Shown here in pieces: positions 45,626-58,434 of a stretch of 64,000 nucleotides of DNA (within the stretch, counting starts at the first letter, position 1; each line of letters begins with the position of its first letter). The notes beneath the pieces were generated by a model that was not told the DNA's origin, ran no database searches, and saw only the letters and a list, made by a program, of their open reading frames with translations. A program made the translations under genes and the position numbers. This stretch comes from Trichosphaerium sp. ATCC 40318 (lineage: Eukaryota > Discosea > Flabellinia > Trichosidae): assembly GCA_038496445.1 (NCBI GenBank), contig JALMLS010000309.1, forward strand, positions 372,001 to 436,000, given 5' to 3'.

Positions 45626-48600
45626 TCAAGTCGTTATTGTCTCTGCTACCTGTTTATAGCTCCAAATACGACTCTTGAAGTCTCCTGATCCTGTAGCAAA
45701 CTTTCCTGATGTGGCATCACTTGTAATACTGCTCAAAGCAACGCTAATAACTAAGAAGGATTGTTAGAAAAAATGTGCTCCGTTTGAATTTCAAAAGACT
45801 TTATCAGTGCTAGTATACGTACCAGAGTTCGAATGGCCATGTAAGATAATATGAGGTGTCCCCGTGCGTGGATCCCAAAACTGTAACGTACGATCTTTAC
45901 TACCGCTAACAAGCCAACGACCATCTGGGCTGTATGCAACGGATAGAACAAAGTCCTAAAAAGGAATCAAAATCAGAAAACTTCTCCGTTTCTTCTTTTT
46001 CTTTGAAAAATAAACACTGCGTACCTTGTGACCTGTTAGTGTGTTTTTACACCGAGAGCGAGATCTACCACTCAAGTCCCATATATTTACCGATCTATCA
46101 AGCGATCCACTTGCCAAGGACTTACCATCAGGTGAAAACGCAACAGAGTATACAGAATCTTCATGACCTTCATATCTATCCACGAAAAAACCAGTTCTAG
46201 CATCCCAAAGGCGCACAATCTTATCAAGGGATCCAGCAGATACAAGAGTTCCTGCTTTATTAACTGAGACCGATGTAACTCCATCCTTTGGTCCAACTTC
46301 ATCATTACCAAGAGTGTGTAAGCACTAATGAATGTAAATGTCAAATTAACCAAAAAAAAAAAGGAACCGTTAGCGAACTTCCGCTTTTATTTCTGGTTAC
46401 GCACCTCGCCAGTTTCCATATCCCATATCTTAATCTTTCTATCACCTGAACCAGACACGATTTTGGTACCATCAGAGGAGAAGTCAAGTGAGTAAATATC
46501 GAGTTCATGACCTTCTAAAGTATATCTTATTGTTTTTGTTTGAATATCCCAAACCTTAACAGTCTTATCCTCTGCCCCAGTCACCAAGAATTTCGAATCT
46601 GGACTGAAACACACTGAACGAATGTACAAATCACCGCCAGATGGGTTACCATCAGCAAAAGTACTAAAAAAAATGATAAGAAGCAACGTGTGAGAAAAAA
46701 AACAAGACTTCGGCTGACTTTGGGAGCACCACTTTGCTAAAACGAAACAAATTCGTCTAAAAGGTTCAAACAAACGTACTGGACTTTTTTCCCTGTTTCT
46801 GTGTCGAAAATATTAGCGGCTCTATTACATCCAGTAGCGAGATACTTAACATCGCGAGAAAACTCAACACAGCAAACAACGCTGCTGTGATCAAGCGTAT
46901 GCGCTAGATCGACTTCTAGGCATCGTGTTACGGCCGGATTATAGCTAAAGAAACGAAGTTAATCACCAAAAAACACAAAAAAAAAATAGGAAAAAAGGTA
47001 CACACTCTCTCATTCACCGACAATAAATGAGCGTAATGTACTGTTGGTAAACGCGGTATTTTTTGGACGCCAAATATACGTTACGTATTGCGTGAATTAA
47101 AAGTGTGCGACAAAACGACGCGCAACAAAAAACTGCACAGCGAAAAAAATCTGTAACACAACCAAAAAAGATGCGAAATTTCTCACACCGCCTGATTTTT
47201 ACGTAGAACATACGCGTAGAGCGTGTAAGAGGTTTTCTAAATTAAAACGTACCACACGAGCCAATCAGGTCCTTTCTCTTCTGTAGGTACATTACCAGGT
47301 TGAGGCGCAAAGTTAGCACCCATTTGAGCATTATTGGCGCCTTGTGGTCTTGTTACAAGAACATCTGCGTTGATTGGCGGTGCAGCCGTCTCTTCTACGA
47401 CCCTGGCGGCCCTATAGCGCGTTAACCATATTAACAGTTCAGAAAACAAAAATTCAGACAAAAATCGCTCTAGCCTTCGTAGTCGGAAATAAAAATACGT
47501 ACGGCGTGCCGTTAAGCGCTGGAAGGTTTGGAGCCGGAGCTTGTGGCAATGGTTGTGAAGGTTGAGGTTGCTTTGTATTTGTGATGGCCTTTATTGGTGG
47601 TAAACCGTTGTGACCCATAGGTTGCGCTTTTGGAGCTGCTGGTGGTGGAGCTGCCGCGAGGTTAGGTATTTCTACAGGCTTATTAGCTAAAAAGCAAGTC
47701 GTGATAGAGTGTAGGAAGGTTTTCCAAAAAAACTTTGTACTTCGTTTACTAAAACTACTTCAAACGCGTTTGGAAATGAATACGCCAGCATTAAGCGCTC
47801 TTTAGTTAAAAACTGAAAAAAAAAAAATGTGACGTACTACTAGGCGCTGGACTTGTACGCGGTCGCTTTTGCAATGGTGCGAGTTCAGAGTGCTCATGGC
47901 GTCCTAGAAGGAAGGTAAATATCACTCTACAATAAAAATTGCTGTGACGTTCATTTTCGACAAAAAAGGCATTACAGCTGCCTCTTCCTTCCTAAAACAT
48001 TTCCAAAGCGCAATTCAAAAAAAAACAATTTAAAAAAGCTGTTTTATCACAATCCAATAGGATTTCTTCAACATACGTTTAGTGCCACCAGGTTGCATTG
48101 GGTTCAAGCCAAGTGCGGGAGGTGCGCTTCCATTTGTAGTTGTATTTGCAGACTGCCCGTTAGTTGTTCGAGCAAACGAAGTGTGTGTAGAAACAGTTGG
48201 GGTATTGGTGGTTGTGTTTGGTACTGTTGTAGCTGCGCCTTGATTTTGAGCCGGTTTTCCTCCCAGTTCCTTTATTTGATGTCGTAGACGCATATTTTCT
48301 TCCTCATACCTGTTGAAGATGGTTTTAGCAATAGTCGGGCTTTTATTTGAGCTTTTGTAAAATAAAAAGCTGTTGCGAAAACACGAAAAGCCTTGGTTTG
48401 AAGGACCACGATGGCGCGTTGTTGCGTACTGTTTTTTGATGGCCTGATGGCTGCGGTCTAGATCCCTAATTTCTTGCTGAAAATTGCTGCTCTCTTGTAC
48501 TTGCGCTTGTACTATTACCATTGAGTTAGTGGGTAAGTAATTCAGCCGTTAGTCAAAAAAATCGAAAAACAGCGTTGGAAGCAGAAGCTGTCGAATAAAA

Positions 48601-48994
48601 GCCCATTGCTATTAATTTATAGTGGTGGGCGATTAATTCGTAATAGAAATTACTATAAGCGCTGTTGTGCAGTTTAGCGCCGCTTTTTTTAAAATAATCC
48701 AATGCAATCTAAAAATCAAACACAACCAACCAAAAGAGGGTAGAGTTGTTGGGGGAGGTGCTCAATTAAGAAAAGTTTCGATTATGGGTGAAAGCGCCAC
48801 GTACTCTTTCTTTCAAATTCATCTCTTTCTCTCTGCAATATTTGGCGTTGTTTTGATAATTGGTCAAACTCGTGTTTTAGCTTATCAAATAGCTCTAGGT
48901 AACCACTGCTAGTCGCAATTTGCGCCACTGAAGCTCCTACTACTGCTGGTCGAACACGTTGCCCTCCGTGGTTCTGGCCATGTGGTTGAAACAT
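45626..48994 (-). CDS. tupA-like: Tup1/TupA-like WD40 transcriptional corepressor
   Basis: About 12 exons; start ATG 48994 ([16 protein letters not shown]). Residues 30-120 form a helical Tup_N-like tetramerisation region: [47 protein letters not shown] and [13 protein letters not shown] Pro/Thr/Asn-rich linker follows. From about 47280 onwards come seven WD40 blades: [126 protein letters not shown], and the last one ending [15 protein letters not shown]. The stop is TGA at 45626-45628. It works in the nucleus as a corepressor recruited by DNA-binding factors; the Zn2Cys6 factor in this window is a possible client but there is no direct evidence. Confidence 0.85.
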
Positions 48995-49223
48995 TGGTTA
49001 TTCTACCAGTTTGTACTATACGAGTTTAAAAGGCAGCACCACTCCTTGAGGACATAAAAATAATATGGTTTTTTAATCCGGACCACAGCTTAACTGCGGG
49101 TTGGGAGGAATCAAAATCTGGCGTTTGACCTCGCCCAAACCACACCTCCTTGACTTTTTTTTTTTGGTATTCGTCCTACAGTCATTCCACAAGTATTTTG
49201 AGGCGTTTGGCATCATTTTAAAG

Positions 49224-50139
<916 letters not shown>

Positions 50140-50504
50140 ATAAAGAACTAATACAAGAAACAAATAAAAAAGAATGGTGTCGTGATCAACTAAGACACGT
50201 GCCATCAAAATTCTAATGACATTCTATTTGTGTTTACCTACTCTTTGTAGTTTTGTTGTTTACAAATCATGCAATTGAGTGATCTATCGCCGTGCCTACA
50301 CAACTTAAATGGGGTTTTGACATCAACTTATTAATTAATCAATAACTCCAACAATTCACCTGCAGATCTTACCGCCTCTTCTTAATAGCCTTGTGGCCAT
50401 TATCAATATAAAGATGGTATTGAAGTGCTAGTTCAGATTGTGACATAAATTGTGTTGATATGTACTCAGGCGCGTTTGATGTTTCTTTAGAAATATTTTG
50501 TTTT
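50140..50504. other. Intergenic, convergent gene ends
   Basis: Follows the TRAPPC3 stop and holds the 3' flank of the ankyrin/F-box/GTPase gene. On the minus strand an open frame (50593-50369; KETSNAPEYISTQFMSQSEL) overlaps the end of that gene in another frame and could be an alternative C-terminus. No independent gene. Confidence 0.35.
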
Positions 50505-53500
50505 TTATTTTTTGGCTTGTTTCTTGTTATTTGCAAGGTATAGTTCAATAACAACATCAAACAATTTTTGTACATTATAATTTGTCTTTGCACTTACTTC
50601 TATACCACAAATACCAGCAGACTTACAATACGCCTAGATACACAGTTAAATTACGGAACCAAAAACCATTCTTTAATTTGTGCTTACTCTCACTTCTCCC
50701 ATGTGAACTTGCCGATCTTCGATTCTATCAGCATTAAGTAAAGCTAGAATTGTAGGAGCTCCTTCGTTTCCATATCTACTAACGTCTCTATGCCACTTTG
50801 CAACGCTCTTAAAACCTACAATGTCCATCAGCAAACAATTTAGATGTTTGTTCAAACAAAGACGGATTTGTACAAAAAAAGAAAGGCACGTGCAATTTAT
50901 TTTAATGTAATTTACTTTAAAATACAACAAAATAGATCAAGCACACATGTTGATGTTAGAAGAAGTATCATGGTAGATTTGTGTGCATGAAATAAAAAAA
51001 ATAGTTGAAATGTACGTACTCTTCGCGCTGTTCATCGCACAGCAAACTATAAAACAATCTACTTGCCGATATGCACTGTTACTAACATAACCGCTAGGAT
51101 CTTCATGTGGTCTTATCTAACGAATACAACCCAATGAGATTCAGACTAAAAAACTTAAAAAGAGCACGTACAAGTTGTAGTTTTATAGCCTTAGATTCAA
51201 AATGGACTGTCTTAACGAGAGTCTAATCCACTGTAAGCGATTTTTAAACAACTATACATACCGTGTGTTGGTTGGCTAGAGTATATAGTACATCTGGTTT
51301 GCCAGCAGAAAATCTTTGCATGAGAGGGTGCCTGCCGACACCAAGGTCACCGACCAAGACAATTTTTATAAAGTCATCACAAACTACATTAGCTTGTAGT
51401 TTTATGCTCCTCTTAAGACTTGACAGCGATATTTTTCGACTTGCACGTGATTCTAAGTATTGAATGTTAATATTGCTGTTTGCAATCTTTTTATGCATTT
51501 ACCCATTACTCTGATGTTGCGTTGTGGTAAAGATAGCCATGTCGGCTTAAAGTTGTGCATTCCTAAAATAAAAGTTACACCATGGAAAAACTACTTTACA
51601 ACTTGTTTAGATTCTTGGCTCTTGGTATGTATATTGAACTGTAGTATGTCTGACCCGAGAGCGAATGGAAAAAAAACGTGATTGCGAAAAAGAATTCTTG
51701 GTTGGAATTGAAGAGTTTGTTTACCTGTACAGTGTTCGTCTCTTACTATATGACCAATCATTGCTCCAAAAGTGCGACATGTCCACGCCATGGCAAGAAA
51801 ACTTGTATGCGATGTTACAAAACCAAATACATGAGACCAGACTTCAATAGGAAGCAAAGAAGAAAACTGTGTTGATTCCGTTGGAGTGCTGTATTTCTCA
51901 ATGATTTTACAGCTCTTTTGAGAATGTTTTCCTGCTATATCTATCAAACTTCCGTTCGAGCCCTTAAGGAATAATTAGAATTTTCGCGCGAACAATATCA
52001 CGTGATATTGTGAGAACGGATACCAAAAGTTTATCATTTTTTTTTTCGAAATTAAATATTTAATGCTTACTTGTTCTTCGAGAAGGTACTCGAGCCTACG
52101 TTCTTTCACGTGATTCAATAGTGCTTTAAGCACTTTTGTAGACTTTCTACGGGCTGCCTAGAGTAAAATTATTTAAATAACGTAATTAATTAAGTACATA
52201 ATGAAGTGCGGTCTCTCCTGCTCTACGAGTGAACTTAGATATTTGAAAAAAAAAATCACTTAAAAAAACGCGTACTTTGTAAGACACGTGATATCAGCTC
52301 CTTTGCGAAGAAGATACTTTACAACAAAAACTGAACTATAAAAAGATGCACAATGGAGAAGCGTCTCATGGGTGATATCATCAAAAACGGAAATTGTCAC
52401 TATGAATAAAGTAAGTTGAAACCGAAATTGATCAAACCCACGTGCCAAAATCCTTCCTCATTAGAGTCTCAAAAACACGAATAAAGTTATATCGCTGTTT
52501 TTCTCCACGTGGTTGAAGGGTTACTAGAGTAAAAGGAGCGCTTCCAACGCCATGCTTGAACAAATCTTTTGCAGAAGCCAGGACAAGTGCCATTTCAAGG
52601 GCAGCTCCAATGTCTCCACAACTACTCATAACATGCTCAAAGAGTCTTGCTTCTTTCCCGTCGATCGTATGTTTAGCATTTACTGCACATCCAAGTATCG
52701 TAACACACTGTTTAAATATTGGTGCCACCCCTACAGTACAATCATGTCAATCCCAGAAACAATTATTTTGAGCCCAAAGCGAAAAATTTTATTGTGAACT
52801 CTCGAATAAAAAACTGTCTAATGTGAGCAAGTGCTAAAATACTGCACCATATCAAATACTTTTAATGAAAGAAAAAGCGGTTGAAGGTAGCCACAACAAG
52901 ACAAAAAAAAACCAAAAGAAAAAAGACTTACCATTCTTAACAGCGTTTAAAAGTACAATATCTCTGTCGCTATATATCGTCAATGCGTGAGAATATGCTT
53001 CATATGCGGTTTGAAGACGTTGAGCAGACTTCTCTCCTATTCGTTCTAGTATCCTAGGAAGCGCTGCATTCATTTTAATCCACAGAATCGGAGAAATCCC
53101 AAAACTACCCATCCGATGTAAACATTTCCCAACTGTTTTTTTTTTTTTCACATGCACAAAAAAAGTACCTGTTCTTTTTGTTAATATCAACGCTATCAAG
53201 TTCCAACAACCAACTAAATAATCTCATATTGTCATAGTACAGACAATAATGAAGAGGTGTGTCACCGTCATTATTAAGCATATTGACATCAACGCCTGTA
53301 AGTCAAATGTCAACCGTTTTTTTTTTTTTCAAAAAGAGTTTTTGATTTGGGAATAAAAAGTTTTCACAAGCGGACCCCAAAAAACTGAAGAAATAGAATA
53401 CCCAGTGTCATCAAACGCCATAGGTTAAAGTCCTTGTCAATAATTTTCCGCGCTAGCACGTGTATAGGGTTGTCTCCATTTTCATCAACAGGTTCTGTTA

Positions 53501-53875
53501 TACCCTCCTTTGATAGATATGCTACTACCTTTGGTGGCGCTGAAGAAAAAGAAGGAAGTTTCTTTTGATGATTTTTGATTTTTTTGGTTTGGGATGTGTT
53601 GTCTTGTGTTTCATCATTTGTTGCTTTGATTAAAGACTTATCCTCACGGGATGCGCTATTATATGGTTATTTGGAAACATAAAGCAGTAATTACTGTACC
53701 TCATACGCAGATTTATCGCTCTACGATCACTAGGAGCGTCATGAGACTCTAGTAAGCGTACTATTAGTATTTAAACGCGAAATAAAAAAAAGCTGAGCGT
53801 TCTTTTCGACATTTCAACTCTTTAGTGCTAACCTTTCTTACTCTTCGTGGGCGCTTTTGCTGGACACCATGACAT
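50505..53875 (-). CDS. Ankyrin - F-box - small-GTPase-like fusion protein
   Basis: Start ATG 53875 (MSWCPAKAPTKSKK). Ankyrin-type exons follow: DENGDNPIHVLARKIIDKDF, GVDVNMLNNDGDTPLHYCLY, GEKSAQRLQTAYEAYSHALT, VAPIFKQCVTILGCAVNA and DITHETLLHCASFYSSVFVV. The exon AARRKSTKVLKALLNHVKER...EEQ joins in phase, over an intron ending near 51963, to GSNGSLIDIAGKHSQ and an F-box (SSLLPIEVWSHVFGFVTSHT, then LAMAWTCRTFGAMIGH). Further in-phase short exons give MHNFKPTWLSLPQRN and then a GTPase-like domain: FIKIVLVGDLGVGRHPLMQR, a G3-like EDPSGYVSNSAYRQ, VDCFIVCCAMNSAKS, KSVAKWHRDVSRYG, LLNADRIEDRQV and EVSAKTNYNVQKLFD. G1 lacks the Lys-Ser pair (GRH instead of GKS) and G4 NKxD is NAD, so nucleotide binding is unlikely. 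No CaaX or double Cys at the end (KKQAKK). An SCF adaptor with a decoy GTPase is inferred. Confidence 0.65.
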
Positions 53876-54739
53876 TGTTTATATACAGTTGAGAGTATTT
53901 AGTCGTGTTAAATTTACAAAAATACTTCAAATGGGGTACCAAATGGCACGTGTTTATATGGTTGTACTCGAACAAAAAATTTACGAAACGTTTTTTTTTG
54001 GGTTTTCTGAGTTTGACCACCACAGGATTTTCTGTAAATCTTAAATGGTAGCTAACACTGTGGATAATATAAGGGGATCGTATATCATTGATTTTGGCTA
54101 GCGTATCTACTAACAGCTTCACATGATGACGAAGAATGTCGTTACCAAACTTGAGAATTTCTCTTTTTGTTATTGCTTTAACAGTCATTCTAGTATTAAG
54201 TCATATCTTGCTAAGTTTAACCTAATCGTGGAGTATGTTGTATCAAATAACATATCTAAGCATTGGCAGATCTCCTGTAAAGAGCTGTCATTGTTGAACA
54301 ATTTGTGATTGTGGGAAACTAAGGGAAACCACAAGAAGGAGAGTGCTGGAAAGAGTATTACCGATTGAGTTCCATCAAGCAGTGCCTTGAATCACATATC
54401 CTGCTATTGTTTCGTGAAATGAAAACCGGTCATTTATGTACGTTTAAATCAAAAGTCTAAGAATCAATAGCGCGAGGTGATGGCTTCAGACAACGTACAT
54501 GTGGTTGAAAAAATATATCTTTGTGTGACTGTAACCCTATATTATGGCCACTATTTCTAGACTTGTCAGTGCGCCTTAGGTTCAACAACAATTCCAATAA
54601 TATAGAAAACTCAAAAAGTATGTACGGAGAACTGAATATATGTCTTTGGCAAGTGTGGCTTCACTTGTTAAAGAGTTTTCGTTCAGTGAAGTAATCGCTT
54701 ACACGTGTACGTTTTTTTTATTCATTTTTCAGAATAAAT
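53876..54739. other. Intergenic with a possible upstream minus-strand exon
   Basis: Minus-strand frames at 54300-54190 (NNDSSLQEICQCLDMLFDTT) and 54188-54050 (ITKREILKFGNDILRHHVKL, then VDTLAKINDIRSP) look protein-like and could be extra 5' exons of the ankyrin/F-box gene or a separate small gene. The connection could not be resolved. 54310-54740 shows no gene and precedes the ARM-like gene. Confidence 0.35.
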
Positions 54740-56422
54740 ATGAGCAATACTACTGATGAAGAGAAAAAAGATGCCGAACAGCTAAAAGAAGCATTGAGTA
54801 AACTGAATACTGCCCTTGATGAGTTATTTAAAGATGATATCACAGATAGCGATATGGTTGAGGCCATGGGTACTATACGGGCTGAATTAGGGACCTGGTA
54901 TTGTATTTGTGACTTTTTCTACCACTAACAGTAGAAAAAGGGATTGGAAGCATTCATGTATGACTTATAGGCGATACGTGAGTTCGTTGACAACCTTTAG
55001 CGGAAACTCGCCGTTTTTGCTTAAAAAGAGATATTGTGCCGTTTTACAAGCGATTGCTAGATAATGATGAGTATGCACTGTTTGTTGTAACATGTATTTG
55101 GCATTTTGTATCAGACGGTACGATTTCTTGACCAAAAAAGCTTGCCTTTGATTTTGAAGTCTTATTCTTTTCAAAAGAGGAGTTTGTGAGGCCTTTCTAT
55201 CTTGCGGGTGTTGTTCCTACTTTTGCGAAGATGATGTCGTCAAAAGATCGGGATGAAAGGTCAAATGGTTCAGGAATCATGACAAATTTTTTAGAATATG
55301 GCACGTGATAGAAAAACAGACAGTTTGTTTGACAAAAAAACCCCACCTATATGAAATTTGTTGTTGCATCTTTGTACTCACATTCTTCCTTTGGTTCAAG
55401 TTAACGCCGATTTTATAGAAGAAATACGTAGTGAAGCTGCACATAATGGTGTCTTAGATTCTTGCTTTAAGTACTACACCGAAGAAGCGTACTTTGTATG
55501 CCTTACACTTCTCATCAACAATGGTACACTTATGTTTCACTTTATATGTTTGTTTAATTAAAGTTAATGTATGAAGCTGAATGTCGTAAACGTATTGTTA
55601 CTTGGGACCTTCTCAAACAAATGTTCATCATTAAAACTGATGATACTCTTCATATGCTTTGTTCTATTCTCAATGATAGTGAGTTTCATGCGCTCCTTCC
55701 TCACAATTTTGAATCTCAACAGCTTGCCTAGAATCACTACAAAAGATAGTAGAAGACATTGATTTATCAACAGAAATAGAAGAACATGAGAAATACTTGG
55801 AAGAACACAAAGGACCGAAATTAAAAGAGTAATAGAAAGAAAAAACGAAAAACTCAGTTTTGGTTTTCTTCTAATAGCTTCTTAGACAAGCTGAGCTTCA
55901 GGATGGTATTCTTTATCATGTTATACAACCGTTTTATGATTTTTCTAAATCTCAAATACCTATTGTACATCGTTATGGCGCATTATGCATGGCTGCATGT
56001 TCATATAGACGTACGACCTCTAATCATTTTATATTTGTCTGTGATTTTCTATTGCACCTTTCACATGTTATCTTTGTAGTTGGCACGTGTATTCAACTAA
56101 AAGCTACAATACACAGTGTCATGATTTTTAATAACAGTCATTCATTTATTCCAAGTAACATTGCTTTTTGTAAAAACACGTGGAAGATAAAAATGTTGTC
56201 TGACTTTGTTATTATTTTCTAGAAGTCTACAAAGATCGTATAGTCGATCGTAAATGGACTGATTACTTGTTCTGTTTTCAGTGGTCTTCTGACAATACTA
56301 TTAAATCATATGGAAAGGAAATTATAGATAACTTGAAGCCATACAATCCTCCTTCATTGTTCACTCTAACCAAATGGTTCATGAGAAAAAATAACATTAC
56401 TGTACCTGCAAACTTTGCTTAA
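54740..56422 (+). CDS. Armadillo/HEAT-like repeat protein
   Basis: Start ATG 54740 (MSNTTDEEKKDAEQLKEALS, acidic N-terminal helix). Exons then encode helical repeats: AIREFVDNL; RDIVPFYKRLLDNDEYALFV then VTCIWHFVSD; VRPFYLAGVVPTFAKMMSSK; NADFIEEIRSEAAHNGVLDS; CRKRIVTWDLLKQMFIIKTD; QKIVEDIDLSTEIEEHEKYL; and ELLRQAELQDGILYHVIQPF. The last exon ends MRKNNITVPANFA at TAA 56422. The AGVVP...L..SKD pattern is typical of ARM repeats. No closer family recognised. Probably a scaffold; exon limits approximate. Confidence 0.55.
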
Positions 56423-56948
56423 AATATATTTTATACGACACCAACGAATAACGACTACAACATAAAGTCAAAATTGAAAGTCTGAGAGACGTACAAACTC
56501 AGTGAAAAATCAAAAAAAAAAACCATTAACCGATGTGCAAAGAGTGAATCACAGTTTTTTCAAGATTGAATGAGTACTTCGAACTACTGGTCACTTTTAA
56601 TTTCATACACTGCTATTATTGTAGCTTAGTATGGAGAATTTACTTTGAGAAATGTATACAAGTTTCGGAATATATTCTACGCCCGCAATGAAGAAAATAG
56701 TAAATATCCACAAAAAATTGTCTAAATAAAGAAAGTGATTGATTGATAAAGTTGTGAAAACGAACTGATTGAAATTAAACCTTTGATAAATACAAAACCT
56801 CACAACAAAGCATCCACACCTCTCAAATATAACAATAAAGAAATGAAACCAGTATCAAAGAGACCAGTACGGCACTTTAAAACCTAAACGCTTATCAAAC
56901 AACTGAACTAACGTTAAGTAGCTAAAGAACGCTCCTAAACCTCTACCA
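56423..56948. other. Cassette flank, block 3
   Basis: From about 56560 on, this is the inverted equivalent of 41260-41620 (shared phrases such as agtgaccagtagttcgaagtactcattcaatctt read on the opposite strand, and ccacacctctcaaatataac). No gene. Confidence 0.6.
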
Positions 56949-57085
56949 ATGGCTATGCAACTACCAGCGACAGTACAAAGGCTGATATCATATCAAAATC
57001 ATGAAGCGTACACCAAATGGCCACTTTTGTGTAAACGTGCAGCCTTTGCAACTCGCTTTGACAAGAACTTGGCTTTGCATGGGTA

Positions 57086-57112
57086 GGGACGATTTTTGTA
57101 AGCAGTTCACAC
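57086..57112 (+). repeat. Left terminal inverted repeat
   Basis: 27 bases beginning GGGACGATTTTTGTA and ending GCAGTTCACAC; one mismatch (A versus T at position 16) against the right end. Confidence 0.9.
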
Positions 57113-58407
57113 TTTCAAAAAAATTCTAGGACACCTCAAAAACGTTATTTATGTCCAATTTTTGAGTATACTTCAGAATACATATGTGTTTATAATATAT
57201 ATTAACCAGAACTTGCTGGTAATTAATAGTGTGCTTCAATCAACTATTTCATTGAAACTAAAACTGAGTTATTTCTGCTTGGGATCATATTCTTATCCTC
57301 TAACACCACCATGTTTTGCAGGTAACTCTTTTACATCATGATGAGTAAGGATTACATTCTTTCGTTTAATGCATTTTTTATCACTTTCAGTGTCCCACAT
57401 AAAGCTATCGTCACCTGTCTCTAGACCAGATTGTTGTCAATTGGTCGTTCTTTTGAACAATCATTCTAATCCACAAAAACCTTTTTCAAATCTTTCCTTT
57501 TGGCTGCAGGTGCTCAATAAATCATGGTGTACGTATGCACAGTTATAGCGTATTTGATAATTTTGGTATCAAAATACAGAGGTTTCTTTTTCAAAGAAGT
57601 TGATGAACATAATATTTACATGAAAATGTCAAAAAACTCACTCTTGCTTGGGTACTTTATTGCATCAGATAGCCACAAAGGTTGATGTAGTTATTTTTTA
57701 CCACTATAGGAGTTTTAGAGACAGAACTTGGTTTTCGAATGGAGATACTTCAGGCTTTACCAAAAACAGGTTCATTGAAACTGTGTCACTACACTCCATC
57801 AACTATTGCTATAAATTACACTGTGTAATACCACACATATTGACTATCACTATGAAAAGTGTGGGATGGTCAATTAGCTCTTGAGGTATTTAATTCCAAA
57901 AATCGCTTATTGTCCACTAGTACAGAATATTGGAATTTATCAATTACACAAGGCTCGACAAGCTTAAAACTAATCTCAATACATGACAAATAGCATTAGG
58001 TGACACTTCTGTAATTTAAACACTTGTCAAAGCTTGTGTAATTGTTAATTTTGGGAACTCGCTTTTTTTTCATTCTGTACCCTGAAAACTAACGTTTTCA
58101 GCGTTTCCCGTGCGATAAACGTCATTTGCAGGTACTTTATAGAAACGCCCTCGTATTTTGGTAGCATACGCTCTGTTTTTGCCAATAACCCGTGAATTGC
58201 ATTTCAAGCACCTTGTATGGTGACACAACTCTTGAATCATCTGTTTGCGTGCATTGAAGCTCAGTTGGTGCTTTTTTAGTTAAGTCAAAACAAAAACCAC
58301 AAAAAAACTCGTAAAATAGTAAATAATTTATTTTACACTTAGATCTTAACAATGGAGCCAGCCATTGTAGGAGTACCTTCACATACGCAAAATCATTAAT
58401 ATGAGAG

Positions 58408-58434
58408 GTGTGAACTGCATACAAAAATCGTCCC
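58408..58434 (-). repeat. Right terminal inverted repeat
   Basis: Reverse complement of the left terminal repeat with one mismatch; followed by the duplicated TA at 58435-58436. Confidence 0.9.

Larger units (their letters stand above)
57086..58434. mobile_element. DNA transposon, 1,349 bp, 27-bp TIRs, TA target duplication
   Basis: The insertion is defined exactly by the empty site in copy 1: catggg-ta-ttttctc there, versus catgggTA [element] TAttttctc here. The ends are inverted repeats starting GGGACGATTTTTGTA, 27 bases long with one mismatch (57086-57112 and 58408-58434). The TA duplication fits Tc1/mariner-like and some related superfamilies. Inside there are only short, broken frames (57648-57884 +, 58137-58424 -) and no recognisable transposase catalytic motif, so this is either a non-autonomous element or a decayed one. 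Confidence 0.88.

Noticed and set aside
57648-57884. ORF inside the transposon as a transposase
   Set aside because: 78 codons without any DDE/DDD or helix-turn-helix signature; the opposite strand ORF (58137-58424) also shows none.
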